DNA from: Micromonospora musae
Lineage (GTDB): Bacteria > Actinomycetota > Actinomycetes > Mycobacteriales > Micromonosporaceae
Reading direction: 5' to 3'
Assembly: GCF_003626635.1 (NCBI RefSeq)
Contig: NZ_RAZT01000006.1
Location: forward strand, 62,001 to 126,000
Length of the DNA stretch: 64,000 nt
A program made the translations under genes and the position numbers. The notes under the pieces are model-generated. The model was not told the origin of the DNA. It saw nothing but the letters and a program-made list of their open reading frames with translations, and did not search any database. Positions 43,270-51,535 of the stretch are shown here, in pieces; the stretch's first letter is position 1, and each line of letters opens with the position of its first letter.

Positions 43270-44654
43270 CGGGCGGTAGGACGGCTGCCGAGCAGGAACT
43301 CGCCCACCGCGCTTTCGTGCGTGTAACCGACGCCGGTCACCTCGTTGAGGGTTTCGCGGTCGCCGCCGCCGAGCCCACAGGCGGCCAGACCCATGGCCGT
43401 GGCGGCCAGGTACATCGTCTGATAGAGCACCCCGACGTGTTTGAGCACGAGCGAGTACGGCATCTGCTCGTAGGTCCAGGCCAGCCGCCCGAAGCGCGCC
43501 GCCACGACGATCAGCACCTGCGGCCTCAGCTGCTCGAAGGTGCCTCGACGCGCCGCGGCGATGAGGCGGGACATGCCGGGCCCAGGCCCGCGCACCAGCC
43601 GCAACGCGTGTTCGTGATCGTCGTAGTGATACACCCCAGCGGCTAGCCCCGAGGCCAGCCGCACCACCGGATACAGCTCCAGCTCGTACACGGAACCGCC
43701 GGACGGGTACGGCCGACCGAGCTGCCGCTCCCCCTCGGGACCGGAGCCGAACCGCATCCGCGCGCACCGGTAGAGGAACTCGCCGAGCTCCTCCAGGGTG
43801 ATCGGGGTGTCGTCGTCGTGAGCTCGGATGGAACGCCGGTCCTCCATCACTGCGGCGAGCGGCGGGTCGACGCGACGCAGCTGCCCCAGATCGGGGGTGG
43901 GCAGCGGGACGACCGGTCCGGGATAGGGCTCGTGCTGGGCGGGCAACGGCTCGAACAGGCCGTCGGCCCATCGGGTACGGCCGTATCCGCTGCCCAGCCG
44001 GTCACGGTGCCCGATCCGGCTGCGCTGGTGAAACCACAGCTCGTGAGCGCCCCACTGGCGCAGGTGTAACGCCTCGTCCTCGGCGCCGCCGACCGGCACC
44101 GCCAGCCCGCACTGGTACAGGTCGTGCAGGAACCGAGCGGCGGGCGCCCGCGCCGGCGCGCCCGGGTCGGCCGGTACGGGCTTCTCCCCCGTCAGCAGGC
44201 CGAGCAGTGCGGGGTCGTGGACGTGGACCCGGGCCCAGGCCAGGGGCGACTCGATGACCAGGTCCCGCTCGTCGCGTTCCCGGTGCACGATCGCGAACCG
44301 CGACAGGAGCAGCCGGTCGGGGGTGGGGTGCGGTGCCGGCACCGGCCGTCGGGTGGGCTGGACGGCGTACAGCGGCCCCTTCTCCCGGCCGATCTCCGTG
44401 ACCAGCCAGCCGCCCGCGCCCAGTGCTGCGAGGAACCCGGCGCGCTGTTCCTGCGCAGCCAGTTCCGCGGCCGGGCACGGTCCCGCCGCGAGCTGCTGGA
44501 GAAGGTCACGTTTCCAGGTCTCCGCGACGCCGAATGTTTCGGCCCGGGAGCCCGCCACCAGTCGCAGCCGATCGTCCTCGCCGACCGCGCTGTAGACACT
44601 GGTGACCAGCGACAGGCGTTCGGTGAGCGGCGCGTCCGTCAACGGCTCGATCAT
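43266..44654 (-). CDS. SagB-type azoline dehydrogenase (TbtE-like)
   Basis: A 462-residue FMN-dependent dehydrogenase. The C-terminal nitroreductase fold is clear: VMEDRRSIRAHDDDTPITLE opens it, LGRPYPSGGSVYELELYPVV is the conserved active-site strand, and VLYQTMYLAATAMGLAACGL precedes the closing helix. The N-terminal 200 residues are the usual SagB extension. It oxidises thiazolines to thiazoles. The ATG overlaps the pyridine-synthase stop (ATGA), and the downstream partner starts in its own stop, so the operon is tightly coupled. Confidence 0.9.
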   Translation of the reverse strand: MIEPLTDAPLTERLSLVTSVYSAVGEDDRLRLVAGSRAETFGVAETWKRDLLQQLAAGPCPAAELAAQEQRAGFLAALGAGGWLVTEIGREKGPLYAVQPTRRPVPAPHPTPDRLLLSRFAIVHRERDERDLVIESPLAWARVHVHDPALLGLLTGEKPVPADPGAPARAPAARFLHDLYQCGLAVPVGGAEDEALHLRQWGAHELWFHQRSRIGHRDRLGSGYGRTRWADGLFEPLPAQHEPYPGPVVPLPTPDLGQLRRVDPPLAAVMEDRRSIRAHDDDTPITLEELGEFLYRCARMRFGSGPEGERQLGRPYPSGGSVYELELYPVVRLASGLAAGVYHYDDHEHALRLVRGPGPGMSRLIAAARRGTFEQLRPQVLIVVAARFGRLAWTYEQMPYSLVLKHVGVLYQTMYLAATAMGLAACGLGGGDRETLNEVTGVGYTHESAVGEFLLGSRPTAR

Positions 44655-45751
44655 CGTGCCGCCTCCGCGGCGGTCACCGACGGGTCGGCGAGGGTCCTGA
44701 TCAGCTCCACCGCCGACACCCCGTGCGCCTGCTCCACCGCGCAAGCCGCGAGGTGGCACAGCAGGAACCGTTCGACGGGGTTTACACCCAGCCGGGTCAG
44801 GTGCAGGTACGTGTAGTTGAGCACCAGCTTGTAGCTGAGGAACCACTCGGTGGCTTCGGTCTGCTCCTGCCAGGCGCTGGTGGCGAACAGTTCCCGGTGG
44901 AACGGACTGACCTGTGTCAAGTCGACGATATCGGCGTCGGCGTCGACCGGCGGGGCTTGGTCCATCAGCAGCCCGGCGCTGACCAGCCGACCGGCGCGAT
45001 CCCGGTACGGTCGCAGGGCGTCGAGCCAGTCCCGCGCGTACGGCACGGCCGACGTCGCGCCGTCCAGGTCTGCGACCACTGCCCGGACACGTCCGACCAG
45101 CGTCGCTGCGCTGCGCCGGTAGTGCCGGTCCCACGCGTCGCGCAGGCCCCGCCCCTCGGGAAAGCCGTGTAGAAACGCCTCGGCGTGCGAACGGAAGGAG
45201 AGGCCGCCGCGGGCGAGCCCGACCCCGGACAGCGAGTGCGCCGTGGCGATCATGAGATCGAACGCGATCCCGAGCCGCCGCCCGCCGGCAGCGATCTCCT
45301 CGGTCATTCGGAAGGCCAGCTCGGTGGTGTCCGAATAGAAGTCCGCCAGCAGGCCGGCGGTCGTCGCCTCGGACGGCGGCGGGTCCACCTCGGTGCTGAG
45401 GTGTAGCGAGTTGTCCGGATACCACGGAAGCAGGTCGCCGCTCTCCGACTCCAGTTCGGCCAGCCGCCGGTGCATCGGCAGGTGCTCCTGCGGATCCAGG
45501 CGTACGGTCGACGGCACCTCGGCCAGGAAGCGACCGACGAGTTCGTCGATCGCCGGACGAGCGAGCGTTGCCAGGACCTCGGGGGTGCAGCGGACGTACA
45601 GCCGCACGTGCGGACCGCGCAGCCAGTGCCGCAGGTAGTAGAGGGAGTCGACCTGGTCGCCGAGCCGCCGCGCCACCGGCCGGATCGCCTCCAGGATGAG
45701 CCGATCCTTGTTGTCGGCGTGGTAGTAGATCTGGAAGCAGTGCCATCGCAT
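44651..45751 (-). CDS. Thiopeptide pyridine synthase ([4+2] cyclase, TbtD-like)
   Basis: A 366-residue SpaB_C-type protein. The N-terminus RWHCFQIYYHADNKDRLILE and the central segment ESGDLLPWYPDNSLH are typical of the pyridine-synthase branch that closes the macrocycle from two dehydroalanines and releases the leader peptide. LRGPHVRLYVRC is the shared SpaB_C strand. It should join Dha1 and Dha12 of this core. The gene starts three bases after the elimination-protein stop, in the tbtD position. Confidence 0.88.
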   Translation of the reverse strand: MRWHCFQIYYHADNKDRLILEAIRPVARRLGDQVDSLYYLRHWLRGPHVRLYVRCTPEVLATLARPAIDELVGRFLAEVPSTVRLDPQEHLPMHRRLAELESESGDLLPWYPDNSLHLSTEVDPPPSEATTAGLLADFYSDTTELAFRMTEEIAAGGRRLGIAFDLMIATAHSLSGVGLARGGLSFRSHAEAFLHGFPEGRGLRDAWDRHYRRSAATLVGRVRAVVADLDGATSAVPYARDWLDALRPYRDRAGRLVSAGLLMDQAPPVDADADIVDLTQVSPFHRELFATSAWQEQTEATEWFLSYKLVLNYTYLHLTRLGVNPVERFLLCHLAACAVEQAHGVSAVELIRTLADPSVTAAEAAR

Positions 45752-45754
45752 GGT

Positions 45755-46726
45755 TCAGTCCCCCTCGGCGAGCGTCGACACCGCTGCCCCAGCCAGCTGG
45801 CGCAGGGAGATCTCCGCCGGCAGGGTGACGGCGAGGCGGTTGCAGACGAGGTGTGCGCAGATGTCGATGATGGTCAGCACCGAGGTGGCTGGTCCCGCGG
45901 TGACGATGCCCCCGGGCCCCTCCCAGCCCGCGGCCGGAGGAGCCAGTGCGCCCCGGTCGAGCTGCTCGTTCAGCACGTCCCGCAGCGCCGCGACCGAGCG
46001 GGCCCAGCCGGCGAGCGTTCCCGGGTCGCTGTGCCGGTCGTTGGCCGCCACCAGCGCCCGCATCCGTTGGGCCACGGACACCGCCGTGCCGAGCTGCGCC
46101 GAGGGCTGCGGCAGGTCGAAGGGCGCCGCCCGGTCGTACCCGGGTCCGGATTCGATCAGGTCGCGTAGCCGCACCGGGTCCGTTTCACAGGTGAGCCAGG
46201 CGATGAGGATCATGGCGAACGCGGCGGTCGAGCGGGCCTGCGCAGAGGCCCCCTGCCGCAGCAGACGCATCGCCAGCGCGCTGGACTGCACGAAGTGCCG
46301 CTCCACCGCCTCGATCGCGGCACCGTGACCGTAGCGGTGATGCTCCCGGCGGTACGGGACGTACGCGACCGAGTCGTTGGGTTGCAGCGAGGTGAAACCG
46401 GGTGCGACCTGCTCCCAGGCCGCCAACATCGCCGCGGTCTCCGCGTAGCTGTCCGCGGTCATCACCGGGTCCGAGGGATGGTCCCGGAAGTAGCCGTCCA
46501 ACTGCTTGTCGGTTGCCTCTCTGATCTCGTCCGGGTCGACGCCGTCGGCCGGGAGCAGACGCAACCGCACGTGCGGACCGCCGTCCCAGTAGCGCAGGTA
46601 GAACCATCCGGCGGCCCGGCCGCCGGACATCAGCTCCGTCACCAGCGGATCGACCGCCTCGACCAGCAGGTGGTCCTGGTCGCCCTGGTAGAAGGCGTGG
46701 GCGCTGACCCAGTTCGTCTCTTCCAT
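45755..46726 (-). CDS. Thiopeptide dehydratase elimination protein (split LanB C-part, TbtC-like)
   Basis: A 323-residue SpaB_C-type elimination domain. VSAHAFYQGDQDHLLVEAVD and GWFYLRYWDGGPHVRLRLLP open the fold; PYRREHHRYGHGAAIEAVER carries the conserved Arg/His-rich motif of elimination domains. It removes glutamate from glutamylated Ser/Thr to give Dha/Dhb. The ATG at 46724-46726 lies one base after the LanB stop; a longer frame upstream is antisense to the LanB end. Assignment as C rather than D rests on gene order and this motif. Confidence 0.85.
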   Translation of the reverse strand: MEETNWVSAHAFYQGDQDHLLVEAVDPLVTELMSGGRAAGWFYLRYWDGGPHVRLRLLPADGVDPDEIREATDKQLDGYFRDHPSDPVMTADSYAETAAMLAAWEQVAPGFTSLQPNDSVAYVPYRREHHRYGHGAAIEAVERHFVQSSALAMRLLRQGASAQARSTAAFAMILIAWLTCETDPVRLRDLIESGPGYDRAAPFDLPQPSAQLGTAVSVAQRMRALVAANDRHSDPGTLAGWARSVAALRDVLNEQLDRGALAPPAAGWEGPGGIVTAGPATSVLTIIDICAHLVCNRLAVTLPAEISLRQLAGAAVSTLAEGD

Positions 46727-46727
46727 C

Positions 46728-49430
46728 TCACCCTCGGTCCGAAATCTCGACCAGGTACTCGGCGACGGCCGGCTCGTCGGCAGGCCCTGACACGTCACCC
46801 GGTGCGGGCAACGCCTCTTCGAACACCATCACCGGCCCCGGCGTTCGCAGCATCCGTTCGAACACCGCGAGCAGATACCAGTTGGCGAAGTCGATGTAGA
46901 CGGGCTTACGGGACTTGTCCAGCACCCACCTGCCCCACTTGTCGTCCGCTGGATCGTTGCCCCACAGCCCGTCGGTCCACATCCGCACATAGCAGCGGTC
47001 CGGGATCCCGTTCGTCCGCAGCCACCCGACCAGGCGCACCAGATAGTCGGCGTCGGCCTCCGCCTTCTGCCGCGTCGGCACCTGCGCGGTCGGCACCCGC
47101 CACCGCGCCCGACGCAGAACGACCCGGCCGGTCTCCACCCTCGGATGGGTGGTGAGGCTCTCGGGCGGCGTCAGGTCGGTGCCGCTGGCCAGCGGCGAGA
47201 AACTGGGGTGCAGGTAGTAGGTCACCCCGAACGACCAACTCAGGAACTGAGCGATGGGCGGCAGCAGAACGTCGGCCATCATGCCCAGATGCAGCGGCAC
47301 GACCTGCTGAACCAGCCGGGTCGAGACGATGTTCACCAGGTCGCTGCGCGGATCGTGGACCACCCTCAGATCCCCCAGCGGCAACCGCTCGGCGTCCGGC
47401 CGCCCGGTGACCGTGAACGGATAGTCGATCTCGTAGTCGGTGCTGGCCGTCCGGGCGTTCAACGCCGACGAGAACGTCCCGCTCAACTCCGCGTGAATCA
47501 CCGCACCGGACGCCCCGGGCCAGACCCGGCCCGGTGGCAGGGTCCCACCGGCCAGGGTGGTCAACCGTGTCGTGCGGCTGCGCCCCCGCCCGTATCCCGA
47601 ATGCGCGACGTTCAGCGCGAGCGCCAGCTGCGGACCCCGCTCGACCACCTGCACGTAGCAGCCCAGCGATCCGGGCGGGGTGACCCACTGCGGCCAGCCG
47701 GCAGCCATCGCCCGCAGCTTCTCGGCCGGCGTACGGATGACTCCGTCCGCCTCCACCGGACCCAGCACCCCGCGCCGGGCCGCCTCCTGGATCCGGCCGA
47801 GCTCCCGGAGCCTGCTCAGCGGACTCGCGGCCAGGGCGGTGCTGTTGGCCAGCGGCGACGCGCGCAGAAACTGCGCCACCTCCTGCCCGGCGGCGGACCC
47901 ACCGGCCGGCTCTCCGCGCGCGATCTCCTCGTGCACCGCTCGGCACAGCTCCAGCACCGAGACCTGGGCGCCTGCGCCGAAGCGTTCCCGGAAATAGACG
48001 CCCAACGCGAGCCGCAGGGGCAAAGCCGGATCGAAGACCGCCAGCCAGCGCCGGACCGCGTCGAGGTCGTCCAGTGCCGGACGCCACCGCCCGGTCGCGC
48101 ACTCGACCGGCGGGTCGGGAAAGACCGCGTTCTCGTGGTACACGGCCTTGCTCATTTCAGCCACTGGCTGGAAGGGCAACCGGAGGCGGGTGACGATGGC
48201 GGCCACCGCGTCCCGCAGCCGGTCCTGGCGGGCGCAGTGCCCGTCGACGTCGTCGACCGGCACCGGCAAGCTGACCTCCGTACGCAACCGGTCCAGCAGC
48301 ACCGCGACGTCGACGAGCTCGTCGCCGCCGTGCGCGGCGACCCAGGCGATCAGATCTGACAGCGGGTCGAGGGCCTGATCGGTCACCGGGGGCTCAAGGA
48401 TGAGCAGACCAGCTCGCACCAGCGCGTCCAGGAACGGCCGAACGTCAGCGGGCGTCCTGGCGCCGGAGGCGAGGCGTTCGGCCAGCCCGCCCAGCGTGCC
48501 CGGCGCACCCTCCGCAACCAGGCGCAGACAGGCGCGGATGGCGGGAGTCTCCGGCATGGTCACGATCGGTTCGCGTGGCGGCAACCCGGAGAAGGTGACC
48601 TTCCCTGCCGACCTGGTCACGCTCGGGTTCACCCGTACCCACAGCGACGCCTTGAGCGCCGGCGTTTCCCGAAGGGCCCGGATCATGTTCTGTAGCAGGA
48701 AGCCGTCCAGTTCCAGGATCCCGGCAACCGGCGCCTTGGCGGCGAACAGCTCCGGTGCCGTGCCGTCGACCCAGGCCCCCTGACCACTGATGGTGAAGGT
48801 GCTGTACGGGCTGGTCTTGGCCGCCGCCCGCGCCACGTACTTCGCGAGGCGGGCCAGGCTCTGTGCCCTCGGCCGGTGCGCCGCGTCCGCCAACCACTTG
48901 CCCAGTTCCAGGTGCAGCGCGGGGCTGGCCTGGGACAGGGCCCGGCGAAAGCCGGGATCCGCGGCCACCTCCCGCAGTACCCGCTCCCGGTCGGTGAGTT
49001 CGGCGGCAAGGACCGCAGGCAGTTCAGCAACGACCCGGTCCAGAGTGTCGAGCTTCGACAGCCAGACCTCGATCCGCTCGGTGACGTGCGGAGCGAGCAG
49101 CGCCGCGACGGCCTCGTTCCACTCCTCGTCGCGCGGCCGCCGCGATTGGAAGACCGCCCGGCGTAAACCCACCAGCCGGGGCTTCAGGGCCGTGTGCTGA
49201 AGCGCCCCGATCTCGGCGAACAGGGCGTCGGACAGCGCCTGGCCCTCCAGAGCCAGCCACCGGCGCAGCCGCGCCTGCTCCTCAGCGCACCGGAATGACT
49301 TCGTCAAGCGCAGCCGGCCCAGCGCCGCCGCAGGTAGCCCGGCAAGACGCAGAATCGGAGGCGAGTCCACGCGTGCGCCACCCGAGAGGAGCACCCCCCC
49401 GTCCGTCATCATGCCAACGCTTTCGCCCAT
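46728..49430 (-). CDS. Thiopeptide glutamyl-tRNA-dependent Ser/Thr glutamyltransferase (LanB-type, TbtB-like)
   Basis: A 900-residue LanB N-terminal (glutamylation) protein, the length of split thiopeptide dehydratases. Residues about 20-650 match the Lant_dehydr_N fold, for example AKYVARAAAKTSPYSTFTIS near residue 180, the known LanB segment, and ELSGTFSSALNARTASTDYE near 640. It uses glutamyl-tRNA to glutamylate core Ser/Thr. The ATG at 49428-49430 follows GGGAGGGG; an upstream frame start is not used. A hairpin between it and the precursor may reduce its expression. Confidence 0.9.
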   Translation of the reverse strand: MGESVGMMTDGGVLLSGGARVDSPPILRLAGLPAAALGRLRLTKSFRCAEEQARLRRWLALEGQALSDALFAEIGALQHTALKPRLVGLRRAVFQSRRPRDEEWNEAVAALLAPHVTERIEVWLSKLDTLDRVVAELPAVLAAELTDRERVLREVAADPGFRRALSQASPALHLELGKWLADAAHRPRAQSLARLAKYVARAAAKTSPYSTFTISGQGAWVDGTAPELFAAKAPVAGILELDGFLLQNMIRALRETPALKASLWVRVNPSVTRSAGKVTFSGLPPREPIVTMPETPAIRACLRLVAEGAPGTLGGLAERLASGARTPADVRPFLDALVRAGLLILEPPVTDQALDPLSDLIAWVAAHGGDELVDVAVLLDRLRTEVSLPVPVDDVDGHCARQDRLRDAVAAIVTRLRLPFQPVAEMSKAVYHENAVFPDPPVECATGRWRPALDDLDAVRRWLAVFDPALPLRLALGVYFRERFGAGAQVSVLELCRAVHEEIARGEPAGGSAAGQEVAQFLRASPLANSTALAASPLSRLRELGRIQEAARRGVLGPVEADGVIRTPAEKLRAMAAGWPQWVTPPGSLGCYVQVVERGPQLALALNVAHSGYGRGRSRTTRLTTLAGGTLPPGRVWPGASGAVIHAELSGTFSSALNARTASTDYEIDYPFTVTGRPDAERLPLGDLRVVHDPRSDLVNIVSTRLVQQVVPLHLGMMADVLLPPIAQFLSWSFGVTYYLHPSFSPLASGTDLTPPESLTTHPRVETGRVVLRRARWRVPTAQVPTRQKAEADADYLVRLVGWLRTNGIPDRCYVRMWTDGLWGNDPADDKWGRWVLDKSRKPVYIDFANWYLLAVFERMLRTPGPVMVFEEALPAPGDVSGPADEPAVAEYLVEISDRG

Positions 49431-49448
49431 AGCCCCTCCCGGCCCTGG

Positions 49449-49482
49449 GGCTGTGCCGCCGGCCGAGGCCGACGGCACAGCC
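49449..49482 (-). promoter_or_regulatory. Attenuator-type hairpin between precursor and biosynthetic genes
   Basis: GGCTGTGCCG and CGGCACAGCC form a 10-bp stem (with an inner GGCC pairing) in the 63-base gap between the precursor stop and the LanB start. A partial terminator here would keep precursor mRNA in excess over enzyme mRNA. Confidence 0.6.
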
Positions 49483-49493
49483 GATTTTCAAGG

Positions 49494-49679
49494 TCAGCTG
49501 CTGCTGCTCGGGCAGCAGCTGCAGGTCGCGCTGCACGAGCAGAAGGGCAGCGAGGCGCCGTGCTCGGGCATGCCGTGACCCGCCGTCAGCGACTCGATCG
49601 TGAGCCCGCTCTCGGCCAGGTCGAACACGTCCATCGGCAGGTCCTCGAGCTCGAAGTCGAGTTCGTCGGATTTCTTCAC
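49494..49679 (-). CDS. Thiopeptide precursor peptide
   Basis: A 61-residue precursor starting at GTG 49677-49679, with AAAGGAG five bases upstream. The leader (1-42) contains LEDLPMDVFDLAESGLTIES and LTAGHGMPEHGA, nearly the leader of GE2270 and thiomuracin precursors. The core is residues 43-61, SLPFCSCSATCSCCPSSSS, with five Cys and eight Ser. Ser1 and Ser12 (C11-S12-C13 context) are the probable pyridine-forming pair, giving a 32-membered ring like lactazole; Leu2 replaces the usual Cys2. Thiazoles are expected at Cys5, 7, 11, 13 and 14, Dhb at Thr10, and a Dha-rich tail after Pro15. An in-frame ATG upstream (49706) is less likely. Confidence 0.93.
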   Translation of the reverse strand: MKKSDELDFELEDLPMDVFDLAESGLTIESLTAGHGMPEHGASLPFCSCSATCSCCPSSSS

Positions 49680-49930
49680 CGCTTCTCCTTTGCTTGGAAT
49701 TCGCATGACTGGAAGACCTTCCGCCGAGGACGTTAGGCCACGGAAATCAATTGCGGGAAGGCGCAGAAATACCGGCCGTCGATGTTCGACGAAGGTGTCA
49801 ACCGGCCGCTTACTACCGTGTACGCCCAAAGGCGTAGTCCCCGCTACACCGGACCCCGTCCTTGCGTCGACCAGCAGAAGAATCACATGATGGCGAGCGG
49901 GCAACAATCGGTGCAATTAGCGGAGGCGGC
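49680..49930. promoter_or_regulatory. Divergent promoter region of the thiopeptide operon and oxygenase gene
   Basis: The 251 bases between the precursor (minus) and the JmjC gene (plus) are noticeably richer in A and T than neighbours, and must hold both promoters. The precursor ribosome site AAAGGAG lies at 49685-49691. I see no clear LuxR-type dyad. Confidence 0.5.
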
Positions 49931-51133
49931 ATGAACAGCCCACTGGAATGCCTTACGGCTCGGCCGGAACAATTCATTGAGCAATGGCCGCAACAGCCTG
50001 AGGTCCACCACAGCGATCCGGCCGCGCTGACTGCGCTCCTCGACCTCGACGACGTCGACCGGCTGATCAGCGACCAGGGCCTGCCTGCATCGTCAGTCAC
50101 GATGACCAAGAACAACGTGATGGCGCAGCCGGGAAGCCTCGTCAGCCCCGACCTCGCGGCCTTCCCGGACGCCGCCGGAGCCGTCGACGCCCGTCGGGTC
50201 GGCGCGCACCTGCGCACCGGGCACACTCTCCTGCTCATGGGTCTGCACCGAAGCTGGCGACCGCTGACCCGCTTCTGCCGGCTGCTCTCGGCCGAACTCG
50301 GGCACCCGCTGTACGCGCACGCCTTCCTCACCCCGCCGAAGAGCCAGGGGTTCGCGCACCACTGGGACACCGAAGCCGTCTTCATCGTCCAGACCGTCGG
50401 ACAAAAGACCTGGGAGCTGCACGAGCCGTACCTGGCCGATCCGCTCCCCCGGCACCGCTGGGGACGAGTCCCGGTCCCCGCCACCGCGCGTGCTCGGTTC
50501 GAGAAGGGCGAACCGTTCCTGCGGGTCCGCCTCGCACCCGGAGACGTCCTCTGGGTGCCTCGGGGCTGGATCCACAACGGATACGCCGAGGAAGGCACCT
50601 CCCTACACATCAGCGTGGGCGTCCTCCAGTTCACCCGGCACTGGCTGCTCGAACAGCTCTTGGACGTCGCCGCCGGGGAGCCCGAATTCCGCACCGCGCT
50701 CCCGCCCGCGCTCCACGACCACAGCATCGACACCGCCGTGGGCGATGTCGCCGAGCGCTTCGCCCGCTGGCTGGCCGACCTCGACGTCGAACGCGCCGCG
50801 CGGTCTCTGCACGCCCGGGCGCTACGCGCCCAGTCCGCGCCGCGCCGGCCCGCGGTCAGCGCGGCCGTGGGCGTGCTCAGCCACGACGTCGAAGCGGTGA
50901 CGTACCTGCCGGGCGCGGTACTGGCCACCAGCAAGGGAACGGACGGCACCGTCCTGCACCTCGGCGACCACAACCTTCACCTACCCGACCCGGTCACCGA
51001 AACGATCACGCAGATGATCGACCACCCCGGCACCGTGGTCGCGGTCGAGGAGCTACGCGCCGCGATCGGTCTCGACGAGGCCCGCCGGCTCGTGCGCGAA
51101 CTGATCGATGAGGGAGTCGCCGTCCCGGCCTGA
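49931..51133 (+). CDS. JmjC/cupin (ROX-type) Fe(II)/2-oxoglutarate oxygenase
   Basis: A 400-residue protein with the architecture of ribosomal oxygenases (YcfD/RoxA, NO66, MINA53). The JmjC core has His144-x-Asp146 (FAHHWDTEAV) and distal His215 (WVPRGWIHNGY) as the iron triad; a helical dimerisation region follows, and residues about 355-400 form a winged helix (TETITQMIDHPGTVVAVEEL, then AIGLDEARRLVRELIDEG). It starts at an ATG with GGAGG five bases upstream. It is divergent from the precursor gene. It could hydroxylate the thiopeptide core (Leu2, Pro3, Phe4 are candidates) or a ribosomal protein as self-protection; both are inference. Confidence 0.85.
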   Translation: MNSPLECLTARPEQFIEQWPQQPEVHHSDPAALTALLDLDDVDRLISDQGLPASSVTMTKNNVMAQPGSLVSPDLAAFPDAAGAVDARRVGAHLRTGHTLLLMGLHRSWRPLTRFCRLLSAELGHPLYAHAFLTPPKSQGFAHHWDTEAVFIVQTVGQKTWELHEPYLADPLPRHRWGRVPVPATARARFEKGEPFLRVRLAPGDVLWVPRGWIHNGYAEEGTSLHISVGVLQFTRHWLLEQLLDVAAGEPEFRTALPPALHDHSIDTAVGDVAERFARWLADLDVERAARSLHARALRAQSAPRRPAVSAAVGVLSHDVEAVTYLPGAVLATSKGTDGTVLHLGDHNLHLPDPVTETITQMIDHPGTVVAVEELRAAIGLDEARRLVRELIDEGVAVPA

Positions 51134-51222
51134 GCATGAGTTGAGCGGTGCCTCTCGGCGGGCCCGGACTCCTCCTGTGCAGCGCCCGCTACGGATCACC
51201 CGGGCTGCCACCCGGAGCAGTC

Positions 51223-51430
51223 GGGGGGATCACCGACTCGCAGAGCGTGACGGGCGCCGAGACCGTCGGCAGACACAGCCGAGGCTACGACGCGGGCAAG
51301 AAGATCAACGACCGGAATCGGTTCATCATTAGCGACACCTGGGCTTGCTGGTCACCGTTGCCCTCGTGGCCGGCAGCCGCTGCCGACCCGCACGCCGTCA
51401 AACCCGCAGCACTCGCACCTGGAGCTGATC
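51223..51430 (+). pseudogene. Frameshifted IS5-family transposase remnant
   Basis: Frame one reads ITDSQSVTGAETVGRHSRGY followed by DAGKKINDRNRFIISDT, the conserved catalytic-domain segment of IS5-family transposases (usually IDSQSVKAADTVGRDSRGYD-like). From about 51340 the match continues in another frame as GLLVTVALVAGS. No intact ends were found. It is a decayed insertion-sequence piece in the 402-base gap right of the cluster; the rest of the gap shows nothing else. Confidence 0.65.
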
Positions 51431-51535
51431 AACCGCATCCCAGACAGGCACTCAGGGCGAGGCCTGGCAGAACGCGAGCCGGGCCCAACCCAACGGTCTA
51501 GCCACAGCACCGATGGTTTTCTACGCTCCACCGCC

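Noticed and set aside
46728..49430. LanB-type gene considered as part of a lanthipeptide cluster
   Set aside because: There is no LanC cyclase, the elimination part is split off, and the precursor, pyridine synthase, YcaO and SagB genes define a thiopeptide.
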